Assembly (NCBI RefSeq): GCF_900115345.1
Contig: NZ_FOWC01000008.1
Coordinates: 186,001 to 250,000, forward strand
DNA length: 64,000 bases
Direction: 5' to 3'
Source of the DNA: Amycolatopsis rubida
GTDB lineage: Bacteria > Actinomycetota > Actinomycetes > Mycobacteriales > Pseudonocardiaceae
Shown: positions 33,404 through 42,379 of the stretch, piece by piece
How the letters are laid out: each line of letters begins with the position of its first letter
Position numbering within the stretch: position 1 is the stretch's first letter
Notes under the pieces: generated by a model
The model's input: only the letters and a program-made list of their open reading frames with translations
Told to the model about the DNA's origin: nothing
Databases searched by the model: none
Made by a program: the position numbers and the translations under genes

Positions 33404-34945
33404 CTAGGTCTCGGCCGGAACGTGGGGAGCGGCGGGCGGTTTCCGGGTTTGGTTCGGGCTTTCGAGCGGAGTGATGTCGTAGTCCTGCCATCGGGGGGTG
33501 GCGAGTTCCTGGGCGAATTCGGCGCGGGTGGAGGGGTTGTTCACGGGCACGCCGTGCCGGTCGAGGTACCAGCTGTGGCAGCCGCCGGTGCCCCAGACGG
33601 TGCGGCGCGCGCGGTCGCGGACCCGCTCGACCCAGTCGATGCTGACGTCGAGCCGCGGGGCGAGAGCGATGCGGTCTGCGCGGATGCGGTCGAGGCACTG
33701 CATGACGTAGCCGACGTCGATTTCGAGGATGGGGACGACGGAGCCGCTGGAGGCCGGGGTGTAGGGGCCGTTGAGCATGAAGAAGTTCGGCATGCACGGC
33801 AGGGCGACGGTGCGGTAGGTGGTGTAGCCCTCGCGCCAGAGCTCGTCGAGGGTGACCCCGTCCGCGCCGGTGAGGGAGAGGGGGCGCAGGAACGCGTGTG
33901 CTTGGAAGCCGGTGGCGAGCACGAGCACGTCGAGGGGATGGTGCCGGCCGTCGGTCGTGGTGATTCCGGTGGAGCTGACGCGGTCGAGGGGGCTGGTGAC
34001 GACGGTGACGTTCCGGCGTTGCACGGTCCGGTAGAAGGCGGGCGAGTTGACCATGCGTTTGCACCCGGGTGCGTAGTCGGGGGTGAGCTGTCGTTTGAGG
34101 GCAGGGTCGGCGACGGCGTCGAGGCTGGCCTGTGCGCGCCGGTTGTAGGCGGTGCGGTCGCCGCTGGTGAGGACCCGGGTGGCTTTGGCGGTGGCGCGGG
34201 ACAGGTGGCGGTAGTAGGCGCGCCCGGCGCAGGGGACGTGCGCCAGCGCCCAGCGAAGCCAGGTCGGCACGGGTTGGTTGGGCACGGTGAGAACCCATTG
34301 CGGGGTGCGCTGGAACAGGACGAGCTGGCGCGCGGCCGGGGCGAGGGCGGCGGTGATCTGGGTGGCGCTGGAGCCGGTGCCGACGATGCCGATGCGCCTG
34401 TCGGCGGTCGGGGTGTCGTGGCGCCATTCGGCGCTGTGGAACGCGGGACCGGCGAAGCTGGCGAGGCCTGGGATGTCGGGTGTGCGGGGGTGGTGGAGAC
34501 GTCCGACGGCGGAGATCACGGCGTCGGTGTCGATGCTCGCGCCGTCGTCGAGATCGATCCGCCAGCGGTCCCCGAGCCAGCGCAGGCCGGTGACATGCGC
34601 GTGGTAGCGGATGTGGTGCGTGATGCCGTGCTTCTCGGCGACGCCGCGGTAGTAGGCGAGGATGTCGGCTCCGCTGGCGAAGCGATGCGTCCAGCCGGGG
34701 TTGGGCTCGAAACTGTAGGAGTACAGGTGGGCGGGGTCGTCGCAGGCGACGCCGGGATAGGTGTTGTCGCGCCAGGTTCCGCCCAGGGAAGCGGCTTTCT
34801 CCAGGACGGTGAACGCGATGCCGCGTTCGCGGAGCTTGATGGCGGCGAGAATGCCGGCGATCCCGGCGCCGATGACGACGACGCGGGGGGACGGTGTCTC
34901 GGTGCGGGCGGGTTCGGTGCGGTTGTGGGCAGCGTGCGGGGTCAC
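33404..34945 (-). CDS. Baeyer-Villiger-type flavin monooxygenase
   Basis: A 513-residue FAD/NADPH enzyme. The FAD fold is VVVIGAGIAGILAAIKLRER and the NADPH fold is IGIVGTGSSATQI. Between them lies the Baeyer-Villiger fingerprint F-x-G-x-x-x-H-x-x-x-W as FAGPAFHSAEWRHD. GGTWRDNTYPGVACD is also typical. Such enzymes insert oxygen next to a ketone to give an ester or lactone. Start GTG 34945 is the best match to the family N-terminus (PRVVVIGAG begins about 18 residues in) though the ribosome-binding site is weak. It sits between the cyclase-family hydrolase and the racemase-fold gene, all on the minus strand. Confidence 0.87.
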   Translation of the reverse strand: MTPHAAHNRTEPARTETPSPRVVVIGAGIAGILAAIKLRERGIAFTVLEKAASLGGTWRDNTYPGVACDDPAHLYSYSFEPNPGWTHRFASGADILAYYRGVAEKHGITHHIRYHAHVTGLRWLGDRWRIDLDDGASIDTDAVISAVGRLHHPRTPDIPGLASFAGPAFHSAEWRHDTPTADRRIGIVGTGSSATQITAALAPAARQLVLFQRTPQWVLTVPNQPVPTWLRWALAHVPCAGRAYYRHLSRATAKATRVLTSGDRTAYNRRAQASLDAVADPALKRQLTPDYAPGCKRMVNSPAFYRTVQRRNVTVVTSPLDRVSSTGITTTDGRHHPLDVLVLATGFQAHAFLRPLSLTGADGVTLDELWREGYTTYRTVALPCMPNFFMLNGPYTPASSGSVVPILEIDVGYVMQCLDRIRADRIALAPRLDVSIDWVERVRDRARRTVWGTGGCHSWYLDRHGVPVNNPSTRAEFAQELATPRWQDYDITPLESPNQTRKPPAAPHVPAET

Positions 34946-34976
34946 GGGCGGCAAGGAACCTTTCGTGCGCGGACGG

Positions 34977-35804
34977 TCAGGACGCGAGCGGGGCGGCGGT
35001 CTGCCCGAGGCAGCCGATACCGGTGGAGGCGCGGGATCCGGCCAGGTGTGCGGCGTGCCAGACGGTGGCGTGGATCGCACTGATCACCGGTTTGCCCAGC
35101 GTGGCTTCCAGGTGCGGGATCGCGGTGCTGGTGTGGATGTTGGTTTCGGGGATCAGGACGGCCTGTGCGGCGCGCCGATCGCAGGCGAGGGCCATTCGGT
35201 GCAGGTCGGCCCCGGTGAGACGGTGGTCGTCGTCGGGCTGGCGGTCCCACCCTTCGCTGGTGTGGGCGGCAGTGCCGATGCCTGCCGCGTCGAGGAAGGC
35301 GACGAACCTGTCGGTGAGCTCGGCCCGGTAGACCGACGCGATCGAGACCCGGTCGACGCCGAGCGCATGGCAGGCGGCGACGAAGGCGGTGGCGGCGGTG
35401 GACACCGGGGCCGCGGTGCCGCGGCGGAGGGCGGCGAGCACAGGCTGGTCGCCGCCGGGGCCGCCGGCGAAGCTCACCGCGGTGCAGGCGTAGGCCACCG
35501 CGGCCGGGGCGATCTGCACGAACAGCCGTGCCGCGCTCGTGATGGCGGGATCGTTCGCGAGGCCGGCCGTCCGCTCGGCTCGGTCGGGCCGGAACCAGTC
35601 CGGATCGGGCCAGGGGAGCCGGGTGAGGTGCACGGACACGTCGGGAGGGGCGAAGCGGGCGAATTCTGCGTCGTAGACGCCGTTTTCGGGGTAGATCACG
35701 CCGATCCGCCGCGGTGCAGGGCGCCGGCGACCGTCTGGTTCGGGGGCCCGCGCGCCGGCGTCGGACGGCATGGCAGCTGCGCGTCTCGGGTGGTGGGAGT
35801 TCAT
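34977..35804 (-). CDS. Asp/Glu racemase-fold protein (maleate isomerase/arylmalonate decarboxylase-like)
   Basis: A 275-residue protein. The family core starts RRIGVIYPENGVYDAEFARF. The first catalytic cysteine is present as VAYACTAVSFAGG (Cys107). The second site, usually S-C-T-N, here reads IPETNIHTS, with Glu in place of Cys. Two-cysteine members are maleate isomerases and racemases; one-cysteine members include arylmalonate decarboxylase, although that enzyme keeps the other cysteine. Function therefore remains open. ATG 35804 is preferred; a TTG 36 nt upstream is the alternative. The N-terminal 30 residues are low-complexity and probably not part of the fold. Confidence 0.72.
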   Translation of the reverse strand: MNSHHPRRAAAMPSDAGARAPEPDGRRRPAPRRIGVIYPENGVYDAEFARFAPPDVSVHLTRLPWPDPDWFRPDRAERTAGLANDPAITSAARLFVQIAPAAVAYACTAVSFAGGPGGDQPVLAALRRGTAAPVSTAATAFVAACHALGVDRVSIASVYRAELTDRFVAFLDAAGIGTAAHTSEGWDRQPDDDHRLTGADLHRMALACDRRAAQAVLIPETNIHTSTAIPHLEATLGKPVISAIHATVWHAAHLAGSRASTGIGCLGQTAAPLAS

Positions 35805-35972
35805 GCTCTCAGCACAGCGCGGCTCTGCGTCGGTGTCCAAAACACAGTCTCCATCATGTGATTGGCGAGGCCTATGGCCGCTCGTCGCGGACCCGGCCCG
35901 GTTCGGAGCAGGTCTCGGCGCCGGTTCCCCGCCCCGAGGCGGAGACGAGGAACCGGCCGCAGGACGGGAGGT

Positions 35973-37364
35973 TCAGACGATTCCGGACTCGACGTGGGCG
36001 TGCCCGCTCCGAGCGTTGGGTTGGGGCTGGGCGGGGACGCCGGGCACGGAGCGGCCGCGGAGGGAGGATCCGACCGTTTCGGGGACGCGGAACAGCGCGA
36101 TGCCGCCGACGACGCAGGCGGCCATCAGATAGAACGCGGGCATGAGGCTGTTCCCGGTGGCCTGTACGAGCGCGGAAGCGACGAACGGGGCGGTGCCGCC
36201 GAAAGCCGCAGTGGCCACGTTGTAGGAGGTGGCCATTCCGGCGTAGCGGACGTGCGTGGGGAACATGGCGGGGAAGGTCGCCGAGATGGTGCCCAGCTGC
36301 AGTACGTAGACCAGTCCCAGCACGGTGAATCCGACGACGGCGAGGCCGAATCCTTTGCCCATGAGCCAGAACATCGGCGTGGCGAGCACGAACATCCCGC
36401 CGAGGGAGATCCACCAGCTGGGTTTGCGGCCGATGCGGTCGGACAACGCGCCGGCGAAGGGGATGACGACCAGCATGCAGGCCTGGCCGATGGTCATGAG
36501 GGTCGAGGTCTGCCCGCTGGTCAGGCCGATGGTCTTGCGCAGGTAGGTGGGCATGTAGGAGATGTAGGTGTAGGCGGTGATGTTGAGCGCGATTACGATG
36601 CCGGCCATGCGCAGCATGGTTTTCCAGTGGTGGCGCAGCAGTCCGGGCAGGACCTGCCGCGCGTTCTCCTCGCGCTCGCCCGCCTCGGCCAGTTCCCGGA
36701 AGACCGGGGTGTCTTCGACGCGGCGGCGCAGATACAGCCCGACCAGGCCGAGGGGCAGGGCGAGGAAGAACGGGATCCGCCAGCCCCAGGCCAGCATCGC
36801 TGCGGACCCGAGCGTCTCGTTCAGGATCAGCGTGAACAGCACGCCGACGGTGATCCCGGACAGGGTGCCGAATTCGAGGAAGCTGCCCCAGAATCCGCGC
36901 TTTTTGTCGGGGGCGTACTCGGCCATGAAGGTGGCCGCGCCGCCGTATTCTCCGCCGGTCGAGAAGCCTTGGACCACGCGCAGCGCGACCAGCGCGATCG
37001 GCGCCCAGACGCCGGCGGTGGCGTGAGTGGGCAGCACCCCGATCAGGAATGTCGCAACGCTCATCAGCACGATCGTCGTCGACAGCACGCGATTGCGGCC
37101 GATCCGGTCGCCCAGCGGCCCCCAGATCATGCCCCCGAGGGGACGCAGCACGAACGACACCGCGAAGACCAGCAGCGTCGCCGCGGTGGCGTAGGGCCCG
37201 GGGAAGAAGTTCTTGCCGATTTCCACGGCGACGTAGCCGTAGACGGCGTAGTCGTACCATTCGGTGGCGTTGCCGATCGCTGCGGCGGCGACCGCGCGCC
37301 GCAGGGCTTTCCGGTCGACGGCGTCGGGATGCGGACCGGAGCGGGGGCCGGTGGCGTTGTCCAT
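35973..37364 (-). CDS. MFS transporter, metabolite:H+ symporter (MHS) family
   Basis: A 463-residue, twelve-helix transporter. It has the MHS hallmarks: ATEWYDYAVYGYVA in helix 1, GDRIGRNRVL in the 2-3 loop, RVVQGFSTGGEYGGAATFMA and RRRVEDTPVFRE. MHS proteins import organic acids such as citrate, shikimate or ketoglutarate, or compatible solutes. ATG 37364 has AGGAGG 5-6 nt upstream, which fixes the start over longer forms. It is divergent from the LysR gene (about 150 bp shared region) and probably under its control. Confidence 0.87.
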   Translation of the reverse strand: MDNATGPRSGPHPDAVDRKALRRAVAAAAIGNATEWYDYAVYGYVAVEIGKNFFPGPYATAATLLVFAVSFVLRPLGGMIWGPLGDRIGRNRVLSTTIVLMSVATFLIGVLPTHATAGVWAPIALVALRVVQGFSTGGEYGGAATFMAEYAPDKKRGFWGSFLEFGTLSGITVGVLFTLILNETLGSAAMLAWGWRIPFFLALPLGLVGLYLRRRVEDTPVFRELAEAGEREENARQVLPGLLRHHWKTMLRMAGIVIALNITAYTYISYMPTYLRKTIGLTSGQTSTLMTIGQACMLVVIPFAGALSDRIGRKPSWWISLGGMFVLATPMFWLMGKGFGLAVVGFTVLGLVYVLQLGTISATFPAMFPTHVRYAGMATSYNVATAAFGGTAPFVASALVQATGNSLMPAFYLMAACVVGGIALFRVPETVGSSLRGRSVPGVPAQPQPNARSGHAHVESGIV

Positions 37365-37504
37365 GGGAACCTCCTGTGACGACGGTGTCACGTGAGTGAG
37401 CGACGTAGGCTTGTGCCGGTGGTGACCAACGGTGATGGCTAAGCACAACAGGCGGGCGGGTCACAGGTCCAAGACAGCGGCTGCATCGCAGCATTGGTTT
37501 GTCC

Positions 37505-37510
37505 TATAGT
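37505..37510 (+). promoter_or_regulatory. -10 box for a leaderless lysR transcript
   Basis: TATAGT with a 6-nt spacer to the ATG at 37517; no ribosome-binding site. The shared gap to the MHS gene also holds GGTGACCAACGGTGATGG, a partial dyad that could bind the LysR protein. Confidence 0.5.
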
Positions 37511-37516
37511 CCCTGT

Positions 37517-38425
37517 ATGCGTCCAGCCGTGGATCTCAGGCGATGGTGGTATTTCGCGGTTCTGGCCGAGGAAATGAACTTCACCCGGGCAGCCCAGCGG
37601 CTGTTCATTTCGCAGCCGTCGCTGAGCCAGCAGATACGGGTGCTGGAGCGGGAGTTCGACACCGCGCTGCTGGACCGCGACGGCCCGCGGTTCCGGCTGA
37701 CGGAGGCCGGGCGGGTGGCCGCGGAGGAGGCACGGCGCCTGCTGGAGAAGGTTGACCGTGCGCAGGCGAAGGTCCGCGCCGCCGGGCGGGGCGAGACCGG
37801 CCGGTTGCGGGTGGCCCACACCCGCTCGGCGCCGGGGCCGCGGGCGAGTGCGCTGGTGGCGGCGTTCCGGCGGTGCCATCCCGAGGTCGCGATCGAGGCG
37901 GAGACCGGCTGGACCAGCCGCAACGTCGAACAGCTGGAGTCCGGTGAGATCGACGTGGCGTTCGTGCGCCCCCCGATCGACAGCGCGCTGCTGGAGGAGG
38001 TGATCGTCGACGAGGAGGAAATCCTCATCGCGCTGCCCGCCGCCCACCCGCTCGCGGAGTTCGAGCGGCTGGAGCGGCGGCAGCTCGCGGGCGAGCCGGT
38101 GGTGTTCTGGTCGCGTGACAACGGCCCCGGTTGGTACGACCAGATCCGCGAGCAGGTTTGGCCCGGGCATCAGCCCACGGTCGTGTGGGAGGAACCGGAT
38201 GACGAGCAGTTGCTGCATTCCGTCGCCGCGGCGGCCGGAATCGCGGCGGTGCCCGAACACCGCGCCCGGGGCTTGAACGTGGCCGGGGTGGCCTTGCTGC
38301 GGCTGGCCGATCCGGTGCCGCGCACCCATCTGGCGCTGGCCTATCGACGCGGCGAGCACAACCCGCTGGTGGCCAACTTCGTCGCGCTGGCCCGTCGCGA
38401 GCCGGCCGTGCCGCCGGGTCAGTAG
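37517..38425 (+). CDS. LysR-family transcriptional regulator
   Basis: A 302-residue regulator. The N-terminal winged helix is classic: FTRAAQRLFISQPSLSQQIR, then VLEREFDTALLDRDGPRFRL and TEAGRVAAEEARRLL. The effector domain (about 90-295) has SGEIDVAFVRPPID and GIAAVPEHRARGL. LysR proteins usually respond to a pathway intermediate and activate divergent genes; the MHS transporter is the likely target. The stop overlaps the convergent short-chain dehydrogenase stop by 7 bp. Confidence 0.9.
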   Translation: MRPAVDLRRWWYFAVLAEEMNFTRAAQRLFISQPSLSQQIRVLEREFDTALLDRDGPRFRLTEAGRVAAEEARRLLEKVDRAQAKVRAAGRGETGRLRVAHTRSAPGPRASALVAAFRRCHPEVAIEAETGWTSRNVEQLESGEIDVAFVRPPIDSALLEEVIVDEEEILIALPAAHPLAEFERLERRQLAGEPVVFWSRDNGPGWYDQIREQVWPGHQPTVVWEEPDDEQLLHSVAAAAGIAAVPEHRARGLNVAGVALLRLADPVPRTHLALAYRRGEHNPLVANFVALARREPAVPPGQ

Positions 38426-39174
38426 GTCGCGCGGCCGCCGGAGAAGTCGAAAACGAACCCGGCGGTGTAGGAGCAGGCGTCGGAGGCGACGAACGCGACC
38501 AGTTCCGCCAGTTCCGCCAGCTCTCCGGGCCGGCCCGCGGGGGTGCGGGCCAGCAGGGCCTCGACCAGAGCGGGGTCGGCGGCGCTCGTCCGCATGGGCG
38601 TGGCCATGATGCCGGGCGCGACCGCGTTGACCAGCACGCCGCTGGCCGCGGCTTCCTTGCCCAGCGCCTTGGTCAGCCCGATGACGCCGGCTTTGGCCGC
38701 CGAATAGGCCGTCTCCCCGGGGTTGCCTTCCTTGCCGGCCATCGAGGCGATGTTGACCACGCGGCCGCGGCCGCGGGAAATCATCCCCGGCAGGACCGCG
38801 CGGCAGCAGTGGAACGTCCCGCAGAGGTCGACCTGGACGACGTCGTGCCAGACCCGGAGGTCGTAGTCGGCGATCGCCATCGGCGGGCACGTGATGCCGG
38901 CGCTGTTGACCAGCACGTCGATCTCGCCTGCCCGATCGGCGGCGTCGCGGACCGCGGCCCAGTCGGTGACGTCGACGACGGCGATGGTCACGTTCCCGCG
39001 CGGCAGAAGGCGATCGAGCGCGTCCTTGAGCAGTTCCTCGGATCGGTCCCAGATCTCGACGCGCGCGCCGCCGGCCAAAAGCCGCGCGGCGACGGCGAAG
39101 CCGAGCCCGCTCGCCCCGCCGGTCACTACCGCGGCAGTGCCGCGCGGTCCGGTGCCGGACATTTTCCCGCTCAT
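38419..39174 (-). CDS. Short-chain dehydrogenase/reductase
   Basis: A 251-residue classical SDR. The cofactor motif is VVTGGASGLGFAVA (TGxxxGxG). Asp after the second strand (VEIWDRS) suggests NAD(H). The structural motif is LVNSAGI and the catalytic Ser-Tyr-Lys set is NIASMAG and YSAAKAG. PGIMATPMRT is the usual P-G loop. Likely reaction: oxidation of an alcohol to the ketone that the nearby Baeyer-Villiger enzyme could use; this link is inferred. It is convergent with lysR. Confidence 0.9.
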   Translation of the reverse strand: MSGKMSGTGPRGTAAVVTGGASGLGFAVAARLLAGGARVEIWDRSEELLKDALDRLLPRGNVTIAVVDVTDWAAVRDAADRAGEIDVLVNSAGITCPPMAIADYDLRVWHDVVQVDLCGTFHCCRAVLPGMISRGRGRVVNIASMAGKEGNPGETAYSAAKAGVIGLTKALGKEAAASGVLVNAVAPGIMATPMRTSAADPALVEALLARTPAGRPGELAELAELVAFVASDACSYTAGFVFDFSGGRATY

Positions 39175-39692
39175 GTTGTTGCCTTCCGCACGGCCGCCTG
39201 ATCGGGCAGGCGGCGACTACACGCATCGTGCGCGACGCGGCCGCGGCACGCCATGCCCTCGCAGGCGCTCGGCCAGAGCGATATCCGCTGATGCCATAGG
39301 AAGCGCTTATCGTGACCGGGACCCCGCTATCCGAAAAGTGCAAGACCCACCATTTTCGAAATGGTGCGAAAACCTAGTCGGACCCTCGCCGGGTTTTGCG
39401 GAATGCGATGGCTTTTCGCGGTTCTGCCGTCGATCCCGTGGCGCGAGCGGAGCTGTCTCGTCCACCTTGCGCAGACGTGGCACGGTCCTGCTCGCTTGCC
39501 GAAAGCGCAGGTGAAAGGCGGATTCCCGGCGAGCTGGATGCCTGAACCCAGGAAATGCAAATTGCAGATCGCAATTTTCACCCGGATGGAGGTGGGAGAG
39601 CGCGGGTTTCGCGGGCAGACTGCACTTATCTCGATTTAGGCAATGGATATCGAGTCGAAGTGTCTCCGGGATTACGACGTGGGAGTTTTCGG
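39175..39692. other. 518-bp gap with a palindrome
   Basis: No gene recognised. It is AT-richer than the surroundings between about 39330 and 39690. The only clear structure is the palindrome CACCATTTTCGAAATGGTG at 39348-39366 (8-bp arms, 3-nt centre), a possible operator. Confidence 0.5.
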
Positions 39693-39776
39693 GTGAATCC
39701 TGCAATTGCTCAGGCCGACGTGATCGTCGACGAGCTCGTCCGATGCGGGGTCCGGCAGATGGTCCTGTGCCCGGGC
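39693..39776 (+). pseudogene. menD: 5' fragment of menD
   Basis: A GTG at 39693 with GGGAG 7 nt upstream opens NPAIAQADVIVDELVRCGV and then RQMVLCPGG, the conserved first 30 residues of MenD (SEPHCHC synthase of menaquinone biosynthesis, normally over 500 residues). Similarity stops at the P-G-G and an ectC-like sequence takes over in another frame. It looks like a recombination scar that kept the menD start and ribosome-binding site. Confidence 0.6.
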
Positions 39777-40063
39777 GGGCGCACGCAAACCACATCGAGG
39801 CGGTCTTCATCACCTCGGGCGAGGGCGAGATCGAAGACCTCGCCACCGGTGAGGTGCACCAGCTCAAGCCGGGCACGCTGTACCTGCTGAACGACCACGA
39901 CAAGCACCAGGTCCGCCCGAAGACCGAGATCAAGTGCGTGTGCGTGTTCAACCCGCCGGTCACCGGCCGCGAGGTGCACGACGAGAACGGGGCCTACCCG
40001 CTCGCTGCTGGATCCGGGTGGCACGACGCGGCCGCGCGGCAGCCAGTAGACCGGGGACTATAG
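39777..40063 (+). pseudogene. ectC: 3' fragment of ectoine synthase gene (ectC)
   Basis: The frame reads NHIEAVFITSGEGEIEDLAT, then GEVHQLKPGTLYLLNDHDKH and CVCVFNPPVTGREVHDENGA, which is the C-terminal half of the cupin enzyme EctC (ring closure to ectoine). The N-terminal half and any start are missing, and no ectA, ectB or ectD is nearby. The final residues after YPLAA no longer resemble the family. Joined directly to a menD 5' fragment. Confidence 0.7.
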
Positions 40064-40094
40064 GCAACTGTGATCGCCCGATCCGCGAGAGGTA

Positions 40095-41447
40095 TTGGAC
40101 ACGGGACCGACCGACCTGATGCTCTTCCGAAGCTACGTCGACGCAACCACCACCTCCACTTGCGAGCGAGACATGAACCATGAGCGCCGCCTCGATCCGC
40201 GCGAGGTCAACCTTCGACACCTGGAACCGGCCTGCGCCGTCGAGTACGAGGGAGAACTGGACACCCGGCTGCTTCGCCAGGCGTTCCGGATCCTGAGCGG
40301 CCGCTACCTGGTCCTGCGCAGCTGCATACGTGACGACGGGCACGCTCACGCCATGCACGTTCCGGCGGGCCACTATCCCTCACTGGTCACGCTGACCGGA
40401 TCGCGGGACGACCTGCTCGCGATGGTGCGTTATCCGAACAGGATCGAGCACGGCACGAGCCGCCTGATAGCGGCAGCCCGGCCAGGCGCCGAATCCACCG
40501 GATGGATCGCACTGCAGGTCAACCACGCGGTCATGGACGGCCGCACGGTCCAGAAATTCCTCGCCGAACTGTGGGAGATCTACTCCGCGCTGGCCGAAGG
40601 CCGGCACGTTCAGCCGGGCCCCGGCACAGGCCTTCCCCGCGCTCCCTCGGAATTTCTCGCGTCCCATCATGCAATCGTCAACGATTTGCTCAACGGGGCG
40701 CCGAACCCGTTCACGGCCCCGGAAGCACACCCCGAGGTCGGCGATTTCCCTCGTGAGAAATGGCTGATGTTGACGGAGGAGGAGACCGGGCAGCTGGTCG
40801 CCGCATCGCGGATATTCGGAACGTCGGTCCACGCGCTCGTCTGCGGGGCGATACTCGGCAGCACCCGCCGACGCATCCCCATCCCGGGGCTGGCGCCCAT
40901 GACGTGCAGTTCCATCGTCGACCTCCGCACCCGAGCCAATCCGCCGCTGGACCCCGTCGACACGGCAAACTTCTCGCTGTGGACCGACGTTGCCGTCGGC
41001 GTGGCTCCCGACGACGACCCGGTCGCCGTCGGGAAGAGCATGAAGAAGACGCTCCAGTCGGCCCGCGCAAAGCCTCGCCACGGAGACGCGGTCGCGCATA
41101 CTGGCCGGGACACAGCCTTCGGCCGTTATGCTCATCTGCTGACTGTGGCCATCACCAACCCGGGGGTGATCCCTCCGTACGCGACACCGCCCGGGCTGTC
41201 GTTTGTCCGGCTGCAGTGGCTCAACTCGGTGGCGAACCAGTTCCCGGTGAAATCTCCGCACGCGGTGTACGCCGCCTACACATTCAACGGCTGTATCACG
41301 GTCAACGGAATCTTTCCCCGCGAACTGTTCTCTGGAGAGGACATCGAATCCATCGACAACGACCTGCGGACCAATCTCCGTCGAATGTGTCAATCGGGAC
41401 GTGACATCACGGAGTCGACCAATCGGGATTTCACGACGCAGCTCTGA
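40095..41447 (+). CDS. Condensation-domain/PapA-like acyltransferase
   Basis: A protein of up to 450 residues resembling PapA5/condensation-fold acyltransferases. It has the active-site H-x-x-x-D-G as NHAVMDGRT, an early segment EYEGELDTRLLRQAFRILSG, and closing strands (SFVRLQWLNS, YTFNGCITVNG) typical of the C-terminal half. Such enzymes transfer acyl groups from CoA or carrier proteins to alcohols or amines. The start is uncertain: TTG 40095 lies only 2 nt after GAGAGG; ATG 40119 and ATG 40173 are alternatives, and family similarity begins near RRLDPREVN. It lies alone among decayed genes. Confidence 0.7.
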   Translation: MDTGPTDLMLFRSYVDATTTSTCERDMNHERRLDPREVNLRHLEPACAVEYEGELDTRLLRQAFRILSGRYLVLRSCIRDDGHAHAMHVPAGHYPSLVTLTGSRDDLLAMVRYPNRIEHGTSRLIAAARPGAESTGWIALQVNHAVMDGRTVQKFLAELWEIYSALAEGRHVQPGPGTGLPRAPSEFLASHHAIVNDLLNGAPNPFTAPEAHPEVGDFPREKWLMLTEEETGQLVAASRIFGTSVHALVCGAILGSTRRRIPIPGLAPMTCSSIVDLRTRANPPLDPVDTANFSLWTDVAVGVAPDDDPVAVGKSMKKTLQSARAKPRHGDAVAHTGRDTAFGRYAHLLTVAITNPGVIPPYATPPGLSFVRLQWLNSVANQFPVKSPHAVYAAYTFNGCITVNGIFPRELFSGEDIESIDNDLRTNLRRMCQSGRDITESTNRDFTTQL

Positions 41448-41569
41448 CGAGACTGCGCATGCATCGCGACCGAACGAATGCGATCGCTTGGCCCCGGCGA
41501 TTACCGAAACTCTCGGTGCCGCCTCGCCGACTGCAACGGCGGACGAGGTCAGGTCAAGCCCGCTTTCGC

Positions 41570-42080
41570 GGGCGGCCTGGTCGGTCAGCAGGCGGGGCTC
41601 GGCGATCGAGCAGCAGGGCGTTGAGCTGGGCCGCGGCGCTGCCGAGGCGAGGCGGATCGCCGGCTGGATCGGACCAGCGATTCGACGGGGCCGCGAAGAC
41701 GTCGCGGCGCGCCAGCGCGATGCGGTAGCTCCAGCACGCACACCACGTAGGCGTCGCGGTCCACCCGGCCTTCGGGCAACGCAGAGTTGGCGAACACTGC
41801 CGGGCGCCACGCCCTCGGTACCAGGCCACCGTCGATGTCGCGCGGCAGCAGCGGGCGACGGCTGGGTTTGCGCGCGGCCAGCGCAGGCAGTTTCCGCACC
41901 GCCGGGAGGATCCTCTTGCCGCCCTGAGCCGCGGACAGCGCGGAGGACTCGCCGAGCAGGGTGCGGAACGGGCGGACGGTGTTGTACCGGACGGCCGGCG
42001 CCTTGCGCAGCGCGGTGGTCGCTGAAGGGCGTCAGGCGCGGTGTCCGGTACGACTCGTTCTCGGCGGCGAGCTCGGTCGG
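41570..42080 (-). pseudogene. tnpA: Tn3-family transposase (TnpA) remnant
   Basis: The minus strand reads ALRKAPAVRYNTVRPFRTLL, then GESSALSAAQGGKRILPAV, PLLPRDIDGGLVPRAWRPAV and PEGRVDRDAYVVCVLE. After a frame change it continues LARRDVFAAPSNRWSDPAGD. This is the middle of Tn3-family TnpA, normally close to 1000 residues. Only about 170 residues remain, with at least one frameshift and no catalytic DDE region. No terminal inverted repeats or resolvase were found around it. Confidence 0.7.
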
Positions 42081-42379
42081 GCCCTCGGCAGAACTGACGT
42101 GGGAATCAGCGGTCGGATCAACGCGGATCACGGTCACGGCTCCTCTGGCTTGTCGGGAGTGAGCAAAGCGATCTTGGCACTGCGGGACGATTCGATGAGA
42201 CAGCGGTCGATCCTGCTTCCTTCGCGCAGAAACGCAGCAGTGCTCGGACATTCAGGTCATAAATCGGATTAGGGCATGAATGGCCTCTGCTGTCGACGAA
42301 TCTTGATGCAAAACCGTTGTGGTACAACAGGATCCAGCACTTTTGGAACCTGTTGTAAACAAACGCGTGGAGGATTCTC
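42081..42379. other. Gap with a dyad upstream of the lsr2 remnant
   Basis: No gene recognised. TACAACAGG (42323-42331) and CCTGTTGTA (42349-42357) form a perfect 9-bp inverted repeat just before the remnant's GGAGG (42369-42373). The region is AT-richer than average, as is common upstream of lsr2-type genes. Confidence 0.4.
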
